Below are positions 8,690 to 18,831 of a DNA stretch of 40,263 bases, piece after piece (the stretch's first letter is position 1; the number at the start of each line of letters is the position of its first letter). Origin of the DNA: Comamonadaceae bacterium (GTDB lineage: Bacteria > Pseudomonadota > Gammaproteobacteria > Burkholderiales > Burkholderiaceae_C); the NCBI GenBank assembly GCA_947453965.1, contig CANGIQ010000026.1:1-40263 (forward strand). Reading direction: 5' to 3'. Position numbers and translations under genes: made by a program. The notes beneath the pieces are model-generated. The model did no database searches. It saw nothing but the letters and a program-made list of their open reading frames with translations, and was not told the origin of the DNA.

Positions 8690-9943
8690 TCAAATATCAA
8701 ACAACAGACGGGCTGGATCTTCCAGCGCTTCTTTCATCGCCACCAGACCCAAGACGGCCTCGCGGCCGTCAATGATGCGGTGGTCATACGACATGGCGAA
8801 GTAGTTCATGGGGCGAACCACGACTTGGCCGTTTTCCACCATGGCGCGGTCTTTGGTCGCGTGCACGCCCAAAATCGCCGACTGAGGTGGGTTGATGATG
8901 GGGGTCGACATCATGGAGCCGAAGGTGCCGCCGTTAGAGATTGAGAAGGTACCGCCGGTCATCTCTTCGATGCCCAACTTGCCGTCACGCGCTTTGACGC
9001 CGAATTCGGCAATCTTTTTCTCGATGTCAGCAAAGCTCATTTGGTCGGCGTTGCGCAGAATAGGCACCACCAAACCGCGTGGCGAACCCACTGCGATACC
9101 GATGTCGAAGTAGCCGTGGTAGACGATGTCGTTGCCGTCCACCGAGGCGTTCAACACGGGGAATTTCTTCAAGGCATGCACTGCCGCTTTGACGAAGAAG
9201 CTCATGAAGCCCAGCTTGACGCCGTGTTCCTTCTCGAAACGCTCTTGCATGCGCTTGCGCATTTCCATGACGGGCGCCATGTTGATTTCGTTGAAGGTGG
9301 TCAAAATGGCATTGGTCGATTGCGATTGCAACAAACGCTCGGCCACGCGGGCACGCAGACGTGTCATGGGCACGCGTTGCTCAGGACGGTCACCCAAATT
9401 CACCGCAGGTGCGGCCACTTGTGGCAAGGCTTTGGTGGGCGCGCCGGTGGGAATGACACCCGCCGTCGATTGCACACCACCGGCAACAGCCGACAAGACA
9501 TCACCTTTGGTGACGCGACCGTCTTTGCCTGTGCCAGCCACAGAGCCAGCGGCCATGTTGTTGTCCGCCATCAACTTGGCAGCGGCTGGCATGGCCACGC
9601 CCGCTTTGCTGCTTGATGCAGCAGCAGCAGCGGCAGCAGGTGCAGGCGCAGCAGCCGGTGCAGCGGCGGGAGCGGCAGCAGGTGCTGCAGCCCCCACTTT
9701 GCCGTCGGTGTCGATGCGTGCGATGAGCTGCTCAGCCGCCACGGTACCGCCGTCGGCCACGATGATTTCGGACAACACGCCAGCAGCGGGTGCGGGCACT
9801 TCGAGCACCACTTTGTCGGTTTCGATGTCGATCAGGATTTCGTCAGCCGCGACCGACTCGCCCACTTTCTTTTTCCATTGCAGCATGGTGGCCTCGGCCA
9901 CGGACTCAGACAACTGAGGAACTTTGACTTCTACGATAGCCAT
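8690..9943 (-). CDS. sucB: Dihydrolipoyllysine-residue succinyltransferase (E2 of 2-oxoglutarate dehydrogenase)
   Basis: This core subunit transfers the succinyl group from E1 to CoA. The 417 residues comprise one lipoyl domain (lysine in [15 protein letters not shown], about residues 35-50), an Ala/Pro hinge of about 30 residues, the E3/E1-binding domain ([12 protein letters not shown] through GRVTKGDVL), a second flexible linker, and a catalytic domain ending in [12 protein letters not shown] with the active-site histidine. A single lipoyl domain and this length are typical of SucB/OdhB rather than pyruvate E2. It follows sucA by 43 bases. The ribosome binding site AGAAAGAA is modest. Confidence 0.97.
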   Translation of the reverse strand: MAIVEVKVPQLSESVAEATMLQWKKKVGESVAADEILIDIETDKVVLEVPAPAAGVLSEIIVADGGTVAAEQLIARIDTDGKVGAAAPAAAPAAAPAAAPAPAAAAAAASSSKAGVAMPAAAKLMADNNMAAGSVAGTGKDGRVTKGDVLSAVAGGVQSTAGVIPTGAPTKALPQVAAPAVNLGDRPEQRVPMTRLRARVAERLLQSQSTNAILTTFNEINMAPVMEMRKRMQERFEKEHGVKLGFMSFFVKAAVHALKKFPVLNASVDGNDIVYHGYFDIGIAVGSPRGLVVPILRNADQMSFADIEKKIAEFGVKARDGKLGIEEMTGGTFSISNGGTFGSMMSTPIINPPQSAILGVHATKDRAMVENGQVVVRPMNYFAMSYDHRIIDGREAVLGLVAMKEALEDPARLLFDI

Positions 9944-9986
9944 ATGAATTCTTTCTGTATGTGTTTTCTGTGTAAGGGGTCGAGGT

Positions 9987-12851
9987 TTACTTGGTCAGCA
10001 CAAAGCCCTTGAGCTTGCCGAATGCGCCTTCCACCAGTGCTTTTTGCTGCTCTTGGTGCAGGTGTGAGTAACCCACCGCAGGCGATGCAGAAGCGGCACG
10101 GCCCGAGTAGCCGAGTTTTTGGCCCGACGACATGTTTTCGTGGATGTAGTGCTGCACAAAGAACCAAGCGCCTTGGTTTTGTGGCTCGTCTTGCGTCCAC
10201 ACCAACTCTGTGGCGTTGGGATACTTCTTGAGTTCAGCCGCAAAGGCTTTGTGTGGGAAGGGATACAGCTGTTCGGCGCGCAAAATCGCGACATCGTCAG
10301 CACCCAACTCTTCGCGCTTTTTGACCAAGTCGTAGTAGACCTTGCCCGAGCACACCAACACGCGTTTGACTTTGTCACCCTTGATGTCTTTGCTTTCACC
10401 GATGATGGTTTGGAAGCCACCTTTGGTGAACTCAGACACAGGCGATGTGGCGTCTTTGTTACGCAGCAACGACTTCGGTGTGAAGATGATCAAGGGCTTG
10501 CGCAAATCGCGCACCATTTGACGACGCAACACGTGGAAGATCTGGCTGGCCGTGGTGGGCTGCACGATCTGCATGTTGGTGTCGGCGGCCAATTGCATGA
10601 AGCGCTCCAGGCGTGCCGAGCTGTGCTCTGGGCCTTGGCCTTCGTAGCCGTGTGGCAGCATCAAGGTCAAGCCGTTGACACGGCCCCACTTCACTTCGCC
10701 AGAGGCGATGAACTGGTCAATCACCACCTGGGCACCGTTGGCGAAGTCGCCGAACTGGGCTTCCCAGATCACCAAGGTATTGGGGTCGTTGGAAGCGTAG
10801 CCGTATTCAAAGCCCAGCACAGCTTCTTCCGACAAGATCGAGTCGATCACGACGAAAGGTGCTTGTTTGTCAGCCACGTTTTGCAACGCGACGTAAGTGC
10901 CGGTGTCCCACTTTTCACGCTTTTGATCGTGAATCACGGCATGGCGGTGTGTGAACGTGCCACGGCCGCAATCTTCACCTGACAGGCGCACGGGGTAGCC
11001 GCTGGCCACCAAGGAGGCGAATGCCATGTGCTCGCCCATGCCCCAATCCACGGGAATGTCGCCACGGCCCATCGCTGCGCGGTCGTCGTACACCTTCTTG
11101 ACCAATTGGTGAGGTGTGACCGACTCAGGAATGGTGGTGATTTTTTCAGCCAAACGCTTCCACTCGGCCATGGGAATGGCGGTGTCGCCTGCATCGGTCC
11201 ACTTCTTGCCCATGAAGGGCGACCAGTCCACAGTGAACTTGGTTTTGAAGTTGGTCAACACTGGCTCAGAGGTGTTCTTGCCAGCGTCCAACGCGGCGCG
11301 GTAGGCCTTGACCATCTCGTCGCCCAAGCCCTCGCCCAAACCTTGGGTAGCCAACTTGTCGGCAAACAGCTTGCGGGTGCCAGGATGCGCGGCGATTTTT
11401 TTGTACATCAGCGGCTGAGTCAGCGCCGGTGTGTCTTGCTCGTTGTGGCCGAGTTTGCGGAAACACACGATGTCGAGCACCACGTCCTTGCGGAAGGTCA
11501 TGCGGTATTCGAGGGCCAGCTGGGTCGCCAACACCACGGATTCAGGATCGTCTGAGTTCACGTGCAAAACCGGGGCTTCGACCATCTTGACGATGTCGGT
11601 ACAGAACACGCTGGAGCGCATGTCACGGGGGTCCGAGGTGGTGAAACCGATCTGGTTGTTGATGATGATGTGCACCGTGCCGCCAGTGGTGTAACCACGG
11701 GTCTGCGCCAATGCCAAGGTTTCTTGGTTCACACCTTGGCCGCCGAAGGCCGAGTCACCGTGGACCAAGACGGGCAACACTTGGCTGCCGGTGGGGTCAT
11801 CGCGACGGTCCATGCGCGCACGCACAGAGCCTTCGACCACAGGGTTGACGATTTCCAAATGCGAGGGGTTGAAAGCCAAGGACAAGTGCACAGGACCACC
11901 GGCCGTGCTCACGTCGGAGCTGAAACCTTGGTGGTATTTCACGTCACCGGCAGGCAGCTCTTCAGGGGCGGTGTGGTCGAACTCGGCGAACAAGTCGGCA
12001 GGCAATTTGCCCATGGTGTTGACCAACACGTTCAAACGGCCACGGTGGGCCATGCCGATCACCACTTCTTGCACGCCTTTGGCGCCCGCGAGTTGGATCA
12101 GTTCGTCCATCGAGGCGATGAAGCTTTCGCCACCTTCGAGTGAGAAACGCTTTTGACCCACGTATTTGGTGTGCAGGTAGCGCTCCAAGCCTTCGGCCGC
12201 GGTCAAGCGGTCAAGGATGTGCTTTTTCTTGTCGGTGTTGAAGTTGGGTTTGCTGCGGATGCTTTCCAACTTTTGCTGCCACCAGCGCTTTTCAGCTTGC
12301 TCGGTGGTGTACATGTACTCGGCGCCCAAGGTGCCGCAGTAGGTTTCGCGCAGTGCATTGAGCAACTCGCGCAAGGACATGTTGTTCTTGCCGAAGAAGG
12401 TGTTGCTGGTGTCGAACACGGTTTCTTGGTCGGCATCGGTGAAGCCGTAGAACGCGGGGTCGAGATCGGGAATATTGGGGCGCTCGGTGCGCTTCAAGGG
12501 ATCTAAGTCAGCCCAACGCTGACCCACGTTGCGGTAAGCGGCAATGAGTTGCTGCACGGCGGTGCGCTTGCGACCCATTTCGACGTTTTCGCTGGCCATG
12601 ACGACTTTGGTGCCGCCGGCTTTGGCGCGCTCTGCAAAGGCGTTGATGACGGGCAAATGGGGCACGTCTTTGGCATTGGTGCCGTCGACCGCAGGCACAT
12701 GCTGCAGTGCGTCGAAGTACTCACGCCAGGAATCGGGAACGCTGCCGGGGTTGGCCAAGTAGTTCTCATACATCTCTTCGACGTACGGAGCATTGCCACC
12801 GAACAGGTAGGTGTTGCCTGAATAGGCTTTATAGACTGATGTCTCACTCAT
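9987..12851 (-). CDS. sucA: 2-oxoglutarate dehydrogenase E1 component
   Basis: This thiamine-diphosphate enzyme decarboxylates 2-oxoglutarate in the TCA cycle. The 954-residue length and motifs fit OdhA/SucA: an N-terminal segment ([19 protein letters not shown]) that binds E2, [13 protein letters not shown], the thiamine-diphosphate region [19 protein letters not shown] and [12 protein letters not shown], then the transketolase-like half with FEYGYA and [16 protein letters not shown]. The start is ATG at 12851 with a strong GGAGGT eight bases upstream. It is first in the sucA-sucB-lpdA operon, which must be driven from the 179-base gap after prpE. Confidence 0.97.
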   Translation of the reverse strand: MSETSVYKAYSGNTYLFGGNAPYVEEMYENYLANPGSVPDSWREYFDALQHVPAVDGTNAKDVPHLPVINAFAERAKAGGTKVVMASENVEMGRKRTAVQQLIAAYRNVGQRWADLDPLKRTERPNIPDLDPAFYGFTDADQETVFDTSNTFFGKNNMSLRELLNALRETYCGTLGAEYMYTTEQAEKRWWQQKLESIRSKPNFNTDKKKHILDRLTAAEGLERYLHTKYVGQKRFSLEGGESFIASMDELIQLAGAKGVQEVVIGMAHRGRLNVLVNTMGKLPADLFAEFDHTAPEELPAGDVKYHQGFSSDVSTAGGPVHLSLAFNPSHLEIVNPVVEGSVRARMDRRDDPTGSQVLPVLVHGDSAFGGQGVNQETLALAQTRGYTTGGTVHIIINNQIGFTTSDPRDMRSSVFCTDIVKMVEAPVLHVNSDDPESVVLATQLALEYRMTFRKDVVLDIVCFRKLGHNEQDTPALTQPLMYKKIAAHPGTRKLFADKLATQGLGEGLGDEMVKAYRAALDAGKNTSEPVLTNFKTKFTVDWSPFMGKKWTDAGDTAIPMAEWKRLAEKITTIPESVTPHQLVKKVYDDRAAMGRGDIPVDWGMGEHMAFASLVASGYPVRLSGEDCGRGTFTHRHAVIHDQKREKWDTGTYVALQNVADKQAPFVVIDSILSEEAVLGFEYGYASNDPNTLVIWEAQFGDFANGAQVVIDQFIASGEVKWGRVNGLTLMLPHGYEGQGPEHSSARLERFMQLAADTNMQIVQPTTASQIFHVLRRQMVRDLRKPLIIFTPKSLLRNKDATSPVSEFTKGGFQTIIGESKDIKGDKVKRVLVCSGKVYYDLVKKREELGADDVAILRAEQLYPFPHKAFAAELKKYPNATELVWTQDEPQNQGAWFFVQHYIHENMSSGQKLGYSGRAASASPAVGYSHLHQEQQKALVEGAFGKLKGFVLTK

Positions 12852-12858
12852 TGCGCTG

Positions 12859-12881
12859 ACCTCCGTTCCCCTTCAGGGAAC
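12859..12881 (-). promoter_or_regulatory. sucA ribosome binding site with adjacent leader hairpin
   Basis: On the minus strand GGAGGT (12864-12859) precedes the sucA ATG. Just upstream is a perfect small hairpin, GTTCCC-TGAAG-GGGAAC (12865-12881). Folding of this stem next to the binding site could influence initiation. I see no convincing promoter consensus in the rest of the 179-base gap. Confidence 0.4.
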
Positions 12882-13030
12882 ATTAGCTGGTTGGAAAAAA
12901 ACCTTCCGCGACACGGCTTAACCGGTTGGCGGATGCGACTGTGGCTGGGAAGGGCCTAGTTACATCCGTGATTGTGCCACCGATCACGCGCCTGTCCGCG
13001 ATCTTTATTTTTGGGAGATTCAGTTGGGTG

Positions 13031-14926
13031 TCAGGAAATTTGGTCCTGAATCTGCTTCAAAGCGGTGGGATCGTCAATCGTGGTCAGGTCGCCCGGATCA
13101 CGTTTTTCGCACACCGCTTGAATCGCACGACGCAGCAACTTACCGCTGCGGGTTTTGGGCAACGCCGTGACAAACAGCACGCGGGATGGACGCGCCACCG
13201 CGCCCAATTGCGAGTCGACCACCTTCATGACCTCGCCTTCGAGCTTCAAACGCGCAGCGTCATCGGTCAGGCCCGAGGTGTCTTTGACAATGGCAAACGC
13301 CATGGCCACCTGCCCCTTGAGCTGGTCGGCCACGCCCACCACGGCCACTTCGGCAATGTTGGGGTGGCTGGAGATGCTCTCCTCAATTTCACGCGTGCCC
13401 AAGCGATGACCAGCAACGTTGATCACGTCATCGGTACGGCCCAAGATGAAGAAGTAGCCGTCCTCGTCGCGCACCGCCCAGTCAAACGTGCTGTAGACCA
13501 ATTTGTTGGGCACGGTGTTCCAGTAGGTGCTGACAAAACGCTTGTCGTCGCCCCAGATGGTTTGTAAGTTGCCGGGAGGCAGCGGGCCTTCGATGGTCAA
13601 CACGCCTTTTTGGTTGGCGCCTGTGAGCTCTTCGCCGGTTTGGTCGTCGACCAGCTTGACGTTGTAGCCGTAGACCGCTTTGCCGGGTGAACCAAACTTG
13701 CTAGGCGCTTTTTCCACGCCATTGCAGATGGTCAGAATCGGCCAGCCGGTTTCGGTCTGCCAGTAGTTGTCGATGATGGCCTTGCCGTTCAGGCCTTCAG
13801 AAATCCACTTGGCGGTGGGCTCGTCCAACGGTTCACCGGCCAAGAACAGGGCTTGCAGGCTGGACAGGTCGTATTTGGTGAGCAACGCAGGATCTTGCTT
13901 TTTGAGCACGCGAATCGCGGTCGGCGCGCTGAACATGACGTTGACTTTGTACTTCTCGACCAAGCTCCACCAAATGCCGCCGTCGGGACGAATGGGCAGG
14001 CCTTCGTACATGATGGTGGCCATGCCACCAATCAGCGGGCCGTAGATGATGTAGCTGTGCCCCACCACCCAGCCGATGTCGCTGGTACAGAAGAAAGTGC
14101 CGCCCGGCTTGCCTTGGTAAATGTGCGGAATGCTGGAGGCCAACGCCACGGTGTAACCCCCGGTGTCGCGTTGCACGCCTTTGGGTTTGCCGGTCGTGCC
14201 CGAGGTGTAGAGCGTGTAGCTGGGATGGGTGGATTCCACCCACTCGCACGGCACCACCGCGTCCATGTGCTTGGTGCGCTCGGTGGCGTAATCCACATCG
14301 CGACCCGCCACGGGCGTGAAGGCGGCCAGTTTGCGGTCCACCATGATGACGTGGCTAGGCTTATGGGCCGACAGCTTGATGGCTTCGTCGAGCAAAGGCT
14401 TGTAGGGCACACCCTTGCCGCCACGCGAACCGGCGTCGGCGCTGATGATGACTTTGGGCGACGCATCTTCAATGCGGGTGGCCAGCGAGTGCGAGGCAAA
14501 GCCACCAAACACCACCGAGTGAATCGCGCCCAAACGCGCGCACGCCAACATGGCAAATGCGGCTTCCGCAATCATGGGCATGTAGATCAATACGCGATCG
14601 CCTTTGACCACACCCAGGTCTTTCAAAATCGCGGCCATGCGCTGCACTTCGGCATGCAAGTCGCGGTAGGTGTAGGTTTTTTCTTGGTCGGTCTCAGTCG
14701 ACACAAAGATCAAGGCCGCTTGGTCGGCGCGATCTTTCAGGTGGCGGTCCACCGCGTTGTGGCACAGGTTGGTTTTGCCACCCACGAACCACTTGGCAAA
14801 AGGTGGGTTGCTGTAATCGCAGATTTGTTGCGGAGGCGTCTGCCAGTCCACCAATTTGGCTTGCTCGGACCAAAATGCGTCGCGGTCCTCAATCGAACGG
14901 CGGTGGAAATCTGCATAAGCAACCAT
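13031..14926 (-). CDS. prpE: Propionate--CoA ligase PrpE
   Basis: This enzyme activates propionate to propionyl-CoA through an adenylate, feeding the methylcitrate cycle. The 631-residue acyl-adenylate ligase has YTLYTSGTTGKPKGVQRD (P-loop), CTSDIGWVVGHSYIIYGPL, DNYWQTETGWPI and a C-terminal hinge and lysine loop with GRTDDVINVAGHRL and LPKTRSGKLLRRAI. The N-terminal phrase DYSNPPFAKWFVGGKTN and the length favour PrpE over the slightly longer acetyl-CoA synthetase, but activity on acetate is possible. TAGGAGA before the ATG is an excellent ribosome binding site. No other methylcitrate genes are nearby. Confidence 0.9.
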   Translation of the reverse strand: MVAYADFHRRSIEDRDAFWSEQAKLVDWQTPPQQICDYSNPPFAKWFVGGKTNLCHNAVDRHLKDRADQAALIFVSTETDQEKTYTYRDLHAEVQRMAAILKDLGVVKGDRVLIYMPMIAEAAFAMLACARLGAIHSVVFGGFASHSLATRIEDASPKVIISADAGSRGGKGVPYKPLLDEAIKLSAHKPSHVIMVDRKLAAFTPVAGRDVDYATERTKHMDAVVPCEWVESTHPSYTLYTSGTTGKPKGVQRDTGGYTVALASSIPHIYQGKPGGTFFCTSDIGWVVGHSYIIYGPLIGGMATIMYEGLPIRPDGGIWWSLVEKYKVNVMFSAPTAIRVLKKQDPALLTKYDLSSLQALFLAGEPLDEPTAKWISEGLNGKAIIDNYWQTETGWPILTICNGVEKAPSKFGSPGKAVYGYNVKLVDDQTGEELTGANQKGVLTIEGPLPPGNLQTIWGDDKRFVSTYWNTVPNKLVYSTFDWAVRDEDGYFFILGRTDDVINVAGHRLGTREIEESISSHPNIAEVAVVGVADQLKGQVAMAFAIVKDTSGLTDDAARLKLEGEVMKVVDSQLGAVARPSRVLFVTALPKTRSGKLLRRAIQAVCEKRDPGDLTTIDDPTALKQIQDQIS

Positions 14927-14960
14927 CTACTTCTCCTAAAAACGAACTTGTACTGAATTC

Positions 14961-14987
14961 ATAATTATGAGAAGCACGGACTTGCAA
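14961..14987 (-). promoter_or_regulatory. Possible prpE promoter
   Basis: Upstream of prpE on the minus strand TTGCAA is followed after 14-17 bases by an AT-rich TAATTATGA block. Spacing and match to sigma-70 are only fair. It is the best candidate in the 113-base gap. Confidence 0.3.
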
Positions 14988-15039
14988 GAAGCTGACTCCG
15001 CCGTTGAGGAGATACCCACCCCGCCTAAATGGCAGGTCT

Positions 15040-15642
15040 TTACTTGATCAGCGCTTGGATTTCTTTGAACGGATCGGCCTCGGCCGTGCGCAACCATTCA
15101 AACAACACCATTTCGGTGGTCACCAACTCAGCACCGGCACCGGCCAGACGGTCAAACGCGGCATCGCGGTTGCGCTCGGTGCGAGAACCGCAGGCATCGG
15201 TCACCACAAACACATCGAACTCTTCTTCCAACAGCTCCAGCGCGGTTTGCAGCAAACAAATATGGGCTTCCACGCCTGCAATCACGATGCTGCTGCGACT
15301 CACCTCTTTGGGCACCGCTTTTTGCAAATGCTTGGGCAAGCTGCGTGCATTGCCAGATGGCGCACGCGCTGCGGGTTTGATCAAATCGATCAGGCCATCG
15401 GGACAGGCGCTGAAGCTCATCTTGGGCATGGTGCGCCGGCATAGTTCACGCATGGCTGCGGGGTTTTGACCGAGTTTTTCAGGGTTTTGCTCGGTGCCGA
15501 AGGTTGGCACTTCCATCCAGTGGGCAGCCTGGGCCAAACGCATGGCGTTGGCCAAGACCAGTTCGCCCTCAAAAATGGCGGGCATCAGGCGCGCTTGGTA
15601 ATCCACCAGCACGAGTTGGGAGTCTTGGTCGTCGAGCAGCAT
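15040..15642 (-). CDS. Isochorismatase-family cysteine hydrolase (YcaC-like)
   Basis: The 200-residue protein has the alpha/beta fold and catalytic set of isochorismatase-like hydrolases: aspartate 14 in LVLVDYQ, a lysine at about 74 in TMPKMSF, and the nucleophile cysteine 129 in GVEAHICLLQTALEL. YVVTDACGSR-type wording (FVVTDACGSRTERNRD) and the lack of a zinc-site pattern point to the YcaC/isochorismatase group rather than to nicotinamidase. The substrate is unknown. It is a single minus-strand gene divergent from the NlpC/P60 peptidase, and the 136-base AT-rich gap between them must hold both promoters; I cannot place them firmly. No strong ribosome binding site precedes the ATG. Confidence 0.85.
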   Translation of the reverse strand: MLLDDQDSQLVLVDYQARLMPAIFEGELVLANAMRLAQAAHWMEVPTFGTEQNPEKLGQNPAAMRELCRRTMPKMSFSACPDGLIDLIKPAARAPSGNARSLPKHLQKAVPKEVSRSSIVIAGVEAHICLLQTALELLEEEFDVFVVTDACGSRTERNRDAAFDRLAGAGAELVTTEMVLFEWLRTAEADPFKEIQALIK

Positions 15643-15778
15643 GCTAAAAATCAGGTCATTTGAAACAGTGACAAGTATCGGCGATCTGTCAGCGCAGACC
15701 TCAAATTTGAATTAAATCTCGATAAATCAACAACTTAGACTCACATATTGATCAAACTTACCAGTTTTATCGGCTAGA

Positions 15779-16336
15779 ATGCGAGCCATGCTCAAACGTG
15801 CCCTTCTCATCTGTTGCTGCGTCGCCAGTGCCCATGCGGCACCGTCGACCAATGCCGCCGATGACATCGAGCGCTATTTGGCCGAGCGCGGCATGATCGC
15901 GCAAATGGGGCAAATTCGCCAAAGCGTCGGCGAAAAAGCATCTGATTTGGTGGTCAATGCCATGGGCTTTTTGGGCGTCCCCTACCGCCGTGGCGGCACC
16001 GACGCCGACACCGGCTTTGATTGCAGCGGCTTTGTGCGCTCCATGTTTGAGCAAACCGTAGGCATGGTGCTACCCCGCCGCGCACGCGACCAAGCGGCTG
16101 TGACCGAAAAAATTGACAAGCAAGACTTGAAGCCGGGCGACTTGGTGTTCTTCAACACCATGCGCCAAACCTTCAGCCATGTGGGCATCTACGTGGGCGA
16201 CAACAAGTTCATCCATTCCCCCAAACCTGGCCAACAAGTCCGCGTCGACGACATGCGCCAAGCGTATTGGGAGCGCCGCTTCACCGGCGCGCGCCGTGTT
16301 CCGCCGGGCAGCGGTAACGACACCAGCAAGAATTAA
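15779..16336 (+). CDS. Secreted NlpC/P60 (C40) peptidase
   Basis: This is a probable peptidoglycan endopeptidase acting in the periplasm. A signal peptide (MLKRALLICCCVASAHA) is followed by a short helical region and an NlpC/P60 domain from about residue 58: GVPYRRGG, the nucleophile cysteine 82 in FDCSGF, histidine 134 in FSHVGIYVGD and histidine 146 in KFIHSP. The length of 185 residues is typical of single-domain C40 enzymes related to Spr/MepS. Two start codons are possible, ATG 15779 and ATG 15788; neither has a strong ribosome binding site, and the second gives a cleaner signal peptide. An intrinsic terminator follows. Confidence 0.9.
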   Translation: MRAMLKRALLICCCVASAHAAPSTNAADDIERYLAERGMIAQMGQIRQSVGEKASDLVVNAMGFLGVPYRRGGTDADTGFDCSGFVRSMFEQTVGMVLPRRARDQAAVTEKIDKQDLKPGDLVFFNTMRQTFSHVGIYVGDNKFIHSPKPGQQVRVDDMRQAYWERRFTGARRVPPGSGNDTSKN

Positions 16337-16359
16337 TATGGCGGCTTGCCATACGTTTT

Positions 16360-16389
16360 AAAAAACCGAGTCTTGGCTCGGTTTTTTTT
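16360..16389. terminator. Intrinsic terminator after the NlpC/P60 gene
   Basis: A run of A, the stem CCGAG-TCTTGG-CTCGG, then eight Ts. It is symmetrical enough to act in both directions. The ribosome binding site of the next gene (GGAG, 16391-16394) follows the T-run directly. Confidence 0.88.
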
Positions 16390-16402
16390 CGGAGATTCTT
16401 GG

Positions 16403-17971
16403 ATGAACATCGCCCACTTGCTGCCCCGCATCGCACACCAGGACCCCAACCGCCCGGCCATCTTTCATGGCAGCACCTGTGTTGCCAGTTACGGTGAGTG
16501 GGCCCAACGGTGTGCACATCTGGCTGGGCAATTCCAACGTGCAGGTCTGCAACCGGGTGATCGGGTGGCGATTTTTTGTCGCAACCACCCACGCTACCTG
16601 GAGGTGATGTTCGGCGCCTGGTGGGCGGGGCTGGCAGTCGTGCCCATCAACGCCAAGCTGCATGTGCGTGAAGCGCAATGGATCGTCGACAATGCCCAGG
16701 CCCGCTGGGCCTTTATCACCCAAGACCTGACAGCCGATGTAACACCAGACACTGCCGCCCAACTCCAAGGCCTGGAGCGCGTGGTCGACATTGAATCCGG
16801 CCAAGCCGATGACTGGTGGGCGCCTGTGGACGGCGCACCGCCCTCGCCCATCGTGCCACGCCAAGCCACCGATCTGGCGTGGTTGTTCTACACCAGCGGC
16901 ACCACCGGGCGTCCAAAAGGCGTGATGATCACCCACCGCAACCTCATGACCATGGGGCTGACCTATTTCAACGACGTCGATTCGATTGCCCCTCACGACA
17001 CCATCGCCTACGCCGCGCCCATGTCACACGGCGCGGGTATTTACGCCATTCCCCACCTCATGGCCGGGGCGCGCCATGCGGTGCCAGCATCGGGCGGCTT
17101 TGAACCGGCAGAGCTGTTTGCCTTGGGGCAAGCGCTGGGGCCTTTGTCGCTGTTTGCGGCACCGACCATTGTCAAACGCTTGGTCGACCATGCGGAGTCT
17201 GCGCAGCACACGAAGGCCCAGTGCAGCGCATCGTTCAAAACCGTGGTCTACGGCGGCGCCCCCATGTATGCCGCCGACATTCAACGCGCCATCCGTGTGA
17301 TGGGCCCGCGTTTTGTGCAAATTTACGGCCAAGGTGAAAGCCCCATGGTGGGGACCGCCCTGTCGCGCCAACACCTGGCCGACACCCAACACCCGCGCTA
17401 CAGCGAACGGCTGGCCTCGGTCGGGTTGGCGCAAACGCCGGTTCGCATTCGGGTCTGTGACCACCAAGGCCAAGACATGCCCTTGGGCGAGGTGGGCGAA
17501 GTGCTGATTCAGGGCGACAGCGTGATGGCTGGTTATTGGCACAACCCCGAAGCCACGGCTGCCGCCATTCGCGACGGTTGGCTGTGGACCGGCGATATGG
17601 GTGCGCTCGACGCCGATGGTTTTTTAACCCTCAAAGACCGCAGCAAAGACCTGATCATCAGCGGTGGCACCAACATCTACCCCCGAGAAGTGGAAGAGGT
17701 GTTGCTGCACGCACCCGGCGTGCACGAAGTCGCCGTGGTCGGTGCACCCGACGCCGAATGGGGCGAAATCGTGGTGGCTTTTGTGGTGCCGCTGCCAGGC
17801 GCAGACCTCAGCATAGAAGCCCTAGACGCGCATTGCTTGCAAGAAATTGCACGCTTCAAACGGCCCAAGCGGTACGAGATCGTGCAAGAGCTGCCGAAAA
17901 ACAATTACGGCAAAGTGCTGAAAACCGCGTTGCGTGCACGCTTGCAATCACCCGGGCCTGCAACCTGCTGA
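16403..17971 (+). CDS. Class I adenylate-forming acyl-CoA ligase
   Basis: The 522-residue AMP-dependent ligase activates a carboxylic acid, probably a fatty or aromatic acid, to its CoA thioester. Motifs are the P-loop LFYTSGTTGRPKGVMITHRN, IYGQGESPM in place of the usual YGxTE, the hinge region WLWTGDMGALDADGF and LKDRSKDLIISGGTNIYP, and the C-terminal lysine loop LPKNNYGKVLKTALR. The start is ATG 16403 with GGAG nine bases upstream; a longer frame from 16346 would translate the terminator. The substrate cannot be read from the sequence. There are no thioesterase or beta-oxidation neighbours. Confidence 0.88.
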   Translation: MNIAHLLPRIAHQDPNRPAIFHGSTCVASYGEWAQRCAHLAGQFQRAGLQPGDRVAIFCRNHPRYLEVMFGAWWAGLAVVPINAKLHVREAQWIVDNAQARWAFITQDLTADVTPDTAAQLQGLERVVDIESGQADDWWAPVDGAPPSPIVPRQATDLAWLFYTSGTTGRPKGVMITHRNLMTMGLTYFNDVDSIAPHDTIAYAAPMSHGAGIYAIPHLMAGARHAVPASGGFEPAELFALGQALGPLSLFAAPTIVKRLVDHAESAQHTKAQCSASFKTVVYGGAPMYAADIQRAIRVMGPRFVQIYGQGESPMVGTALSRQHLADTQHPRYSERLASVGLAQTPVRIRVCDHQGQDMPLGEVGEVLIQGDSVMAGYWHNPEATAAAIRDGWLWTGDMGALDADGFLTLKDRSKDLIISGGTNIYPREVEEVLLHAPGVHEVAVVGAPDAEWGEIVVAFVVPLPGADLSIEALDAHCLQEIARFKRPKRYEIVQELPKNNYGKVLKTALRARLQSPGPATC

Positions 17972-17991
17972 GCAAAACCAATGGGTGGCCA

Positions 17992-18765
17992 TCAAAACCG
18001 CTCGCCCAGCGCCAAATAGCGCCACGTGCCCTCTTCCAAATCAGACAAGCTCACACGGCCCAAGCGAATCCGGCGCAAGGCCAAAATTTCCAGCTTGGCC
18101 AGCTCGCACAGATAGGCCGCAAAGCCTGGGTGCGCGCCCTTAACGGCCAAACGCAGCTTGCTGCGTTCAGGCGTGGCACTGCCCACGCTCACTTTGGCAA
18201 ATGGCAAGCGCAAGCGCTCGTCTTTCAAGGCGCGTTCGATGGGGCGTAAATCGTCGGCCACCACTTCGCCACGCACATCAATCACCAGCTCATGCTCCAT
18301 GAAAGCCATGTCTTCGATCAGCTTGCGTTGGGTACGAAAGTCCTGGGTGAACACCACCAATCCGCTGGCGCCTGTCTCCAAGGGCACGCTGGCCTCCAGC
18401 GCATGGAAATGGCGTTTGAGTAGACGCACGCCGCTTGCGTCGTAGACGCTGCGATGCTCGGCGTCGAGCAAGCTGCGCACAGTCTGAGGCGCCGACTTGC
18501 GCCGGCCTTGGACCTCTTGCAAACCATCCAGCCAGCCAGCGGGCTTGTTCACGATCAAGGTGATGGCGCTCAAGTTCATCAAGCTCGCTTGGCTGTCGAG
18601 CGTGACGGTTTGCGTGCTGACACGAGATTGCGGCTCTTCCACCACCACACCGTCCACCGACACCCAGCCCCCTTCGATGTATTGCTCGGCCTCGCGACGC
18701 GAACAGCCACGCAATTGCATGACGCGTTTGGACAGGCGTTCGCCTTCAGGGGTGTGGGAATTCAT
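17992..18765 (-). CDS. RsuA/RluB-family protein with altered catalytic motif
   Basis: The 257 residues show an S4 RNA-binding domain (RLSKRVMQLRGCSRREAEQYI, with GGWVSVDG) and an RsuA-type catalytic fold (LIVNKPAGW, KRHFHALEASV, GLVVFTQD). The motif that normally reads RLDxxTxGL is VPLETGASGL here (residues 127-136), so the catalytic aspartate is replaced by glutamate 130 and the arginine by proline 128. The late phrase LRRIRLGRVSLSDLEEGTWR matches the usual end of RsuA/RluF enzymes. By family it would be an RNA pseudouridine synthase, but with these changes it may be inactive, use Glu, or serve as an RNA-binding factor. It is convergent with the ligase. Confidence 0.85.
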   Translation of the reverse strand: MNSHTPEGERLSKRVMQLRGCSRREAEQYIEGGWVSVDGVVVEEPQSRVSTQTVTLDSQASLMNLSAITLIVNKPAGWLDGLQEVQGRRKSAPQTVRSLLDAEHRSVYDASGVRLLKRHFHALEASVPLETGASGLVVFTQDFRTQRKLIEDMAFMEHELVIDVRGEVVADDLRPIERALKDERLRLPFAKVSVGSATPERSKLRLAVKGAHPGFAAYLCELAKLEILALRRIRLGRVSLSDLEEGTWRYLALGERF

Positions 18766-18831
18766 GAATCAAGGGGGTAAGAAAGAGGCCATGTGCGAAA
18801 AGCGCAGTGCATGAATGGTAAGGTCAAGCCC

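Noticed and set aside
10119..12143. Several plus-strand frames of 190-290 codons
   Set aside because: All are antisense to sucA, which is intact with every expected motif.
13853..14956. 367-codon plus-strand frame
   Set aside because: Antisense to prpE and explained by GC-rich third positions; the His/Gly/Val-rich translation resembles no protein.
16346..16402. Longer N-terminus for the acyl-CoA ligase
   Set aside because: It translates the intrinsic terminator; ATG 16403 has a proper ribosome binding site.
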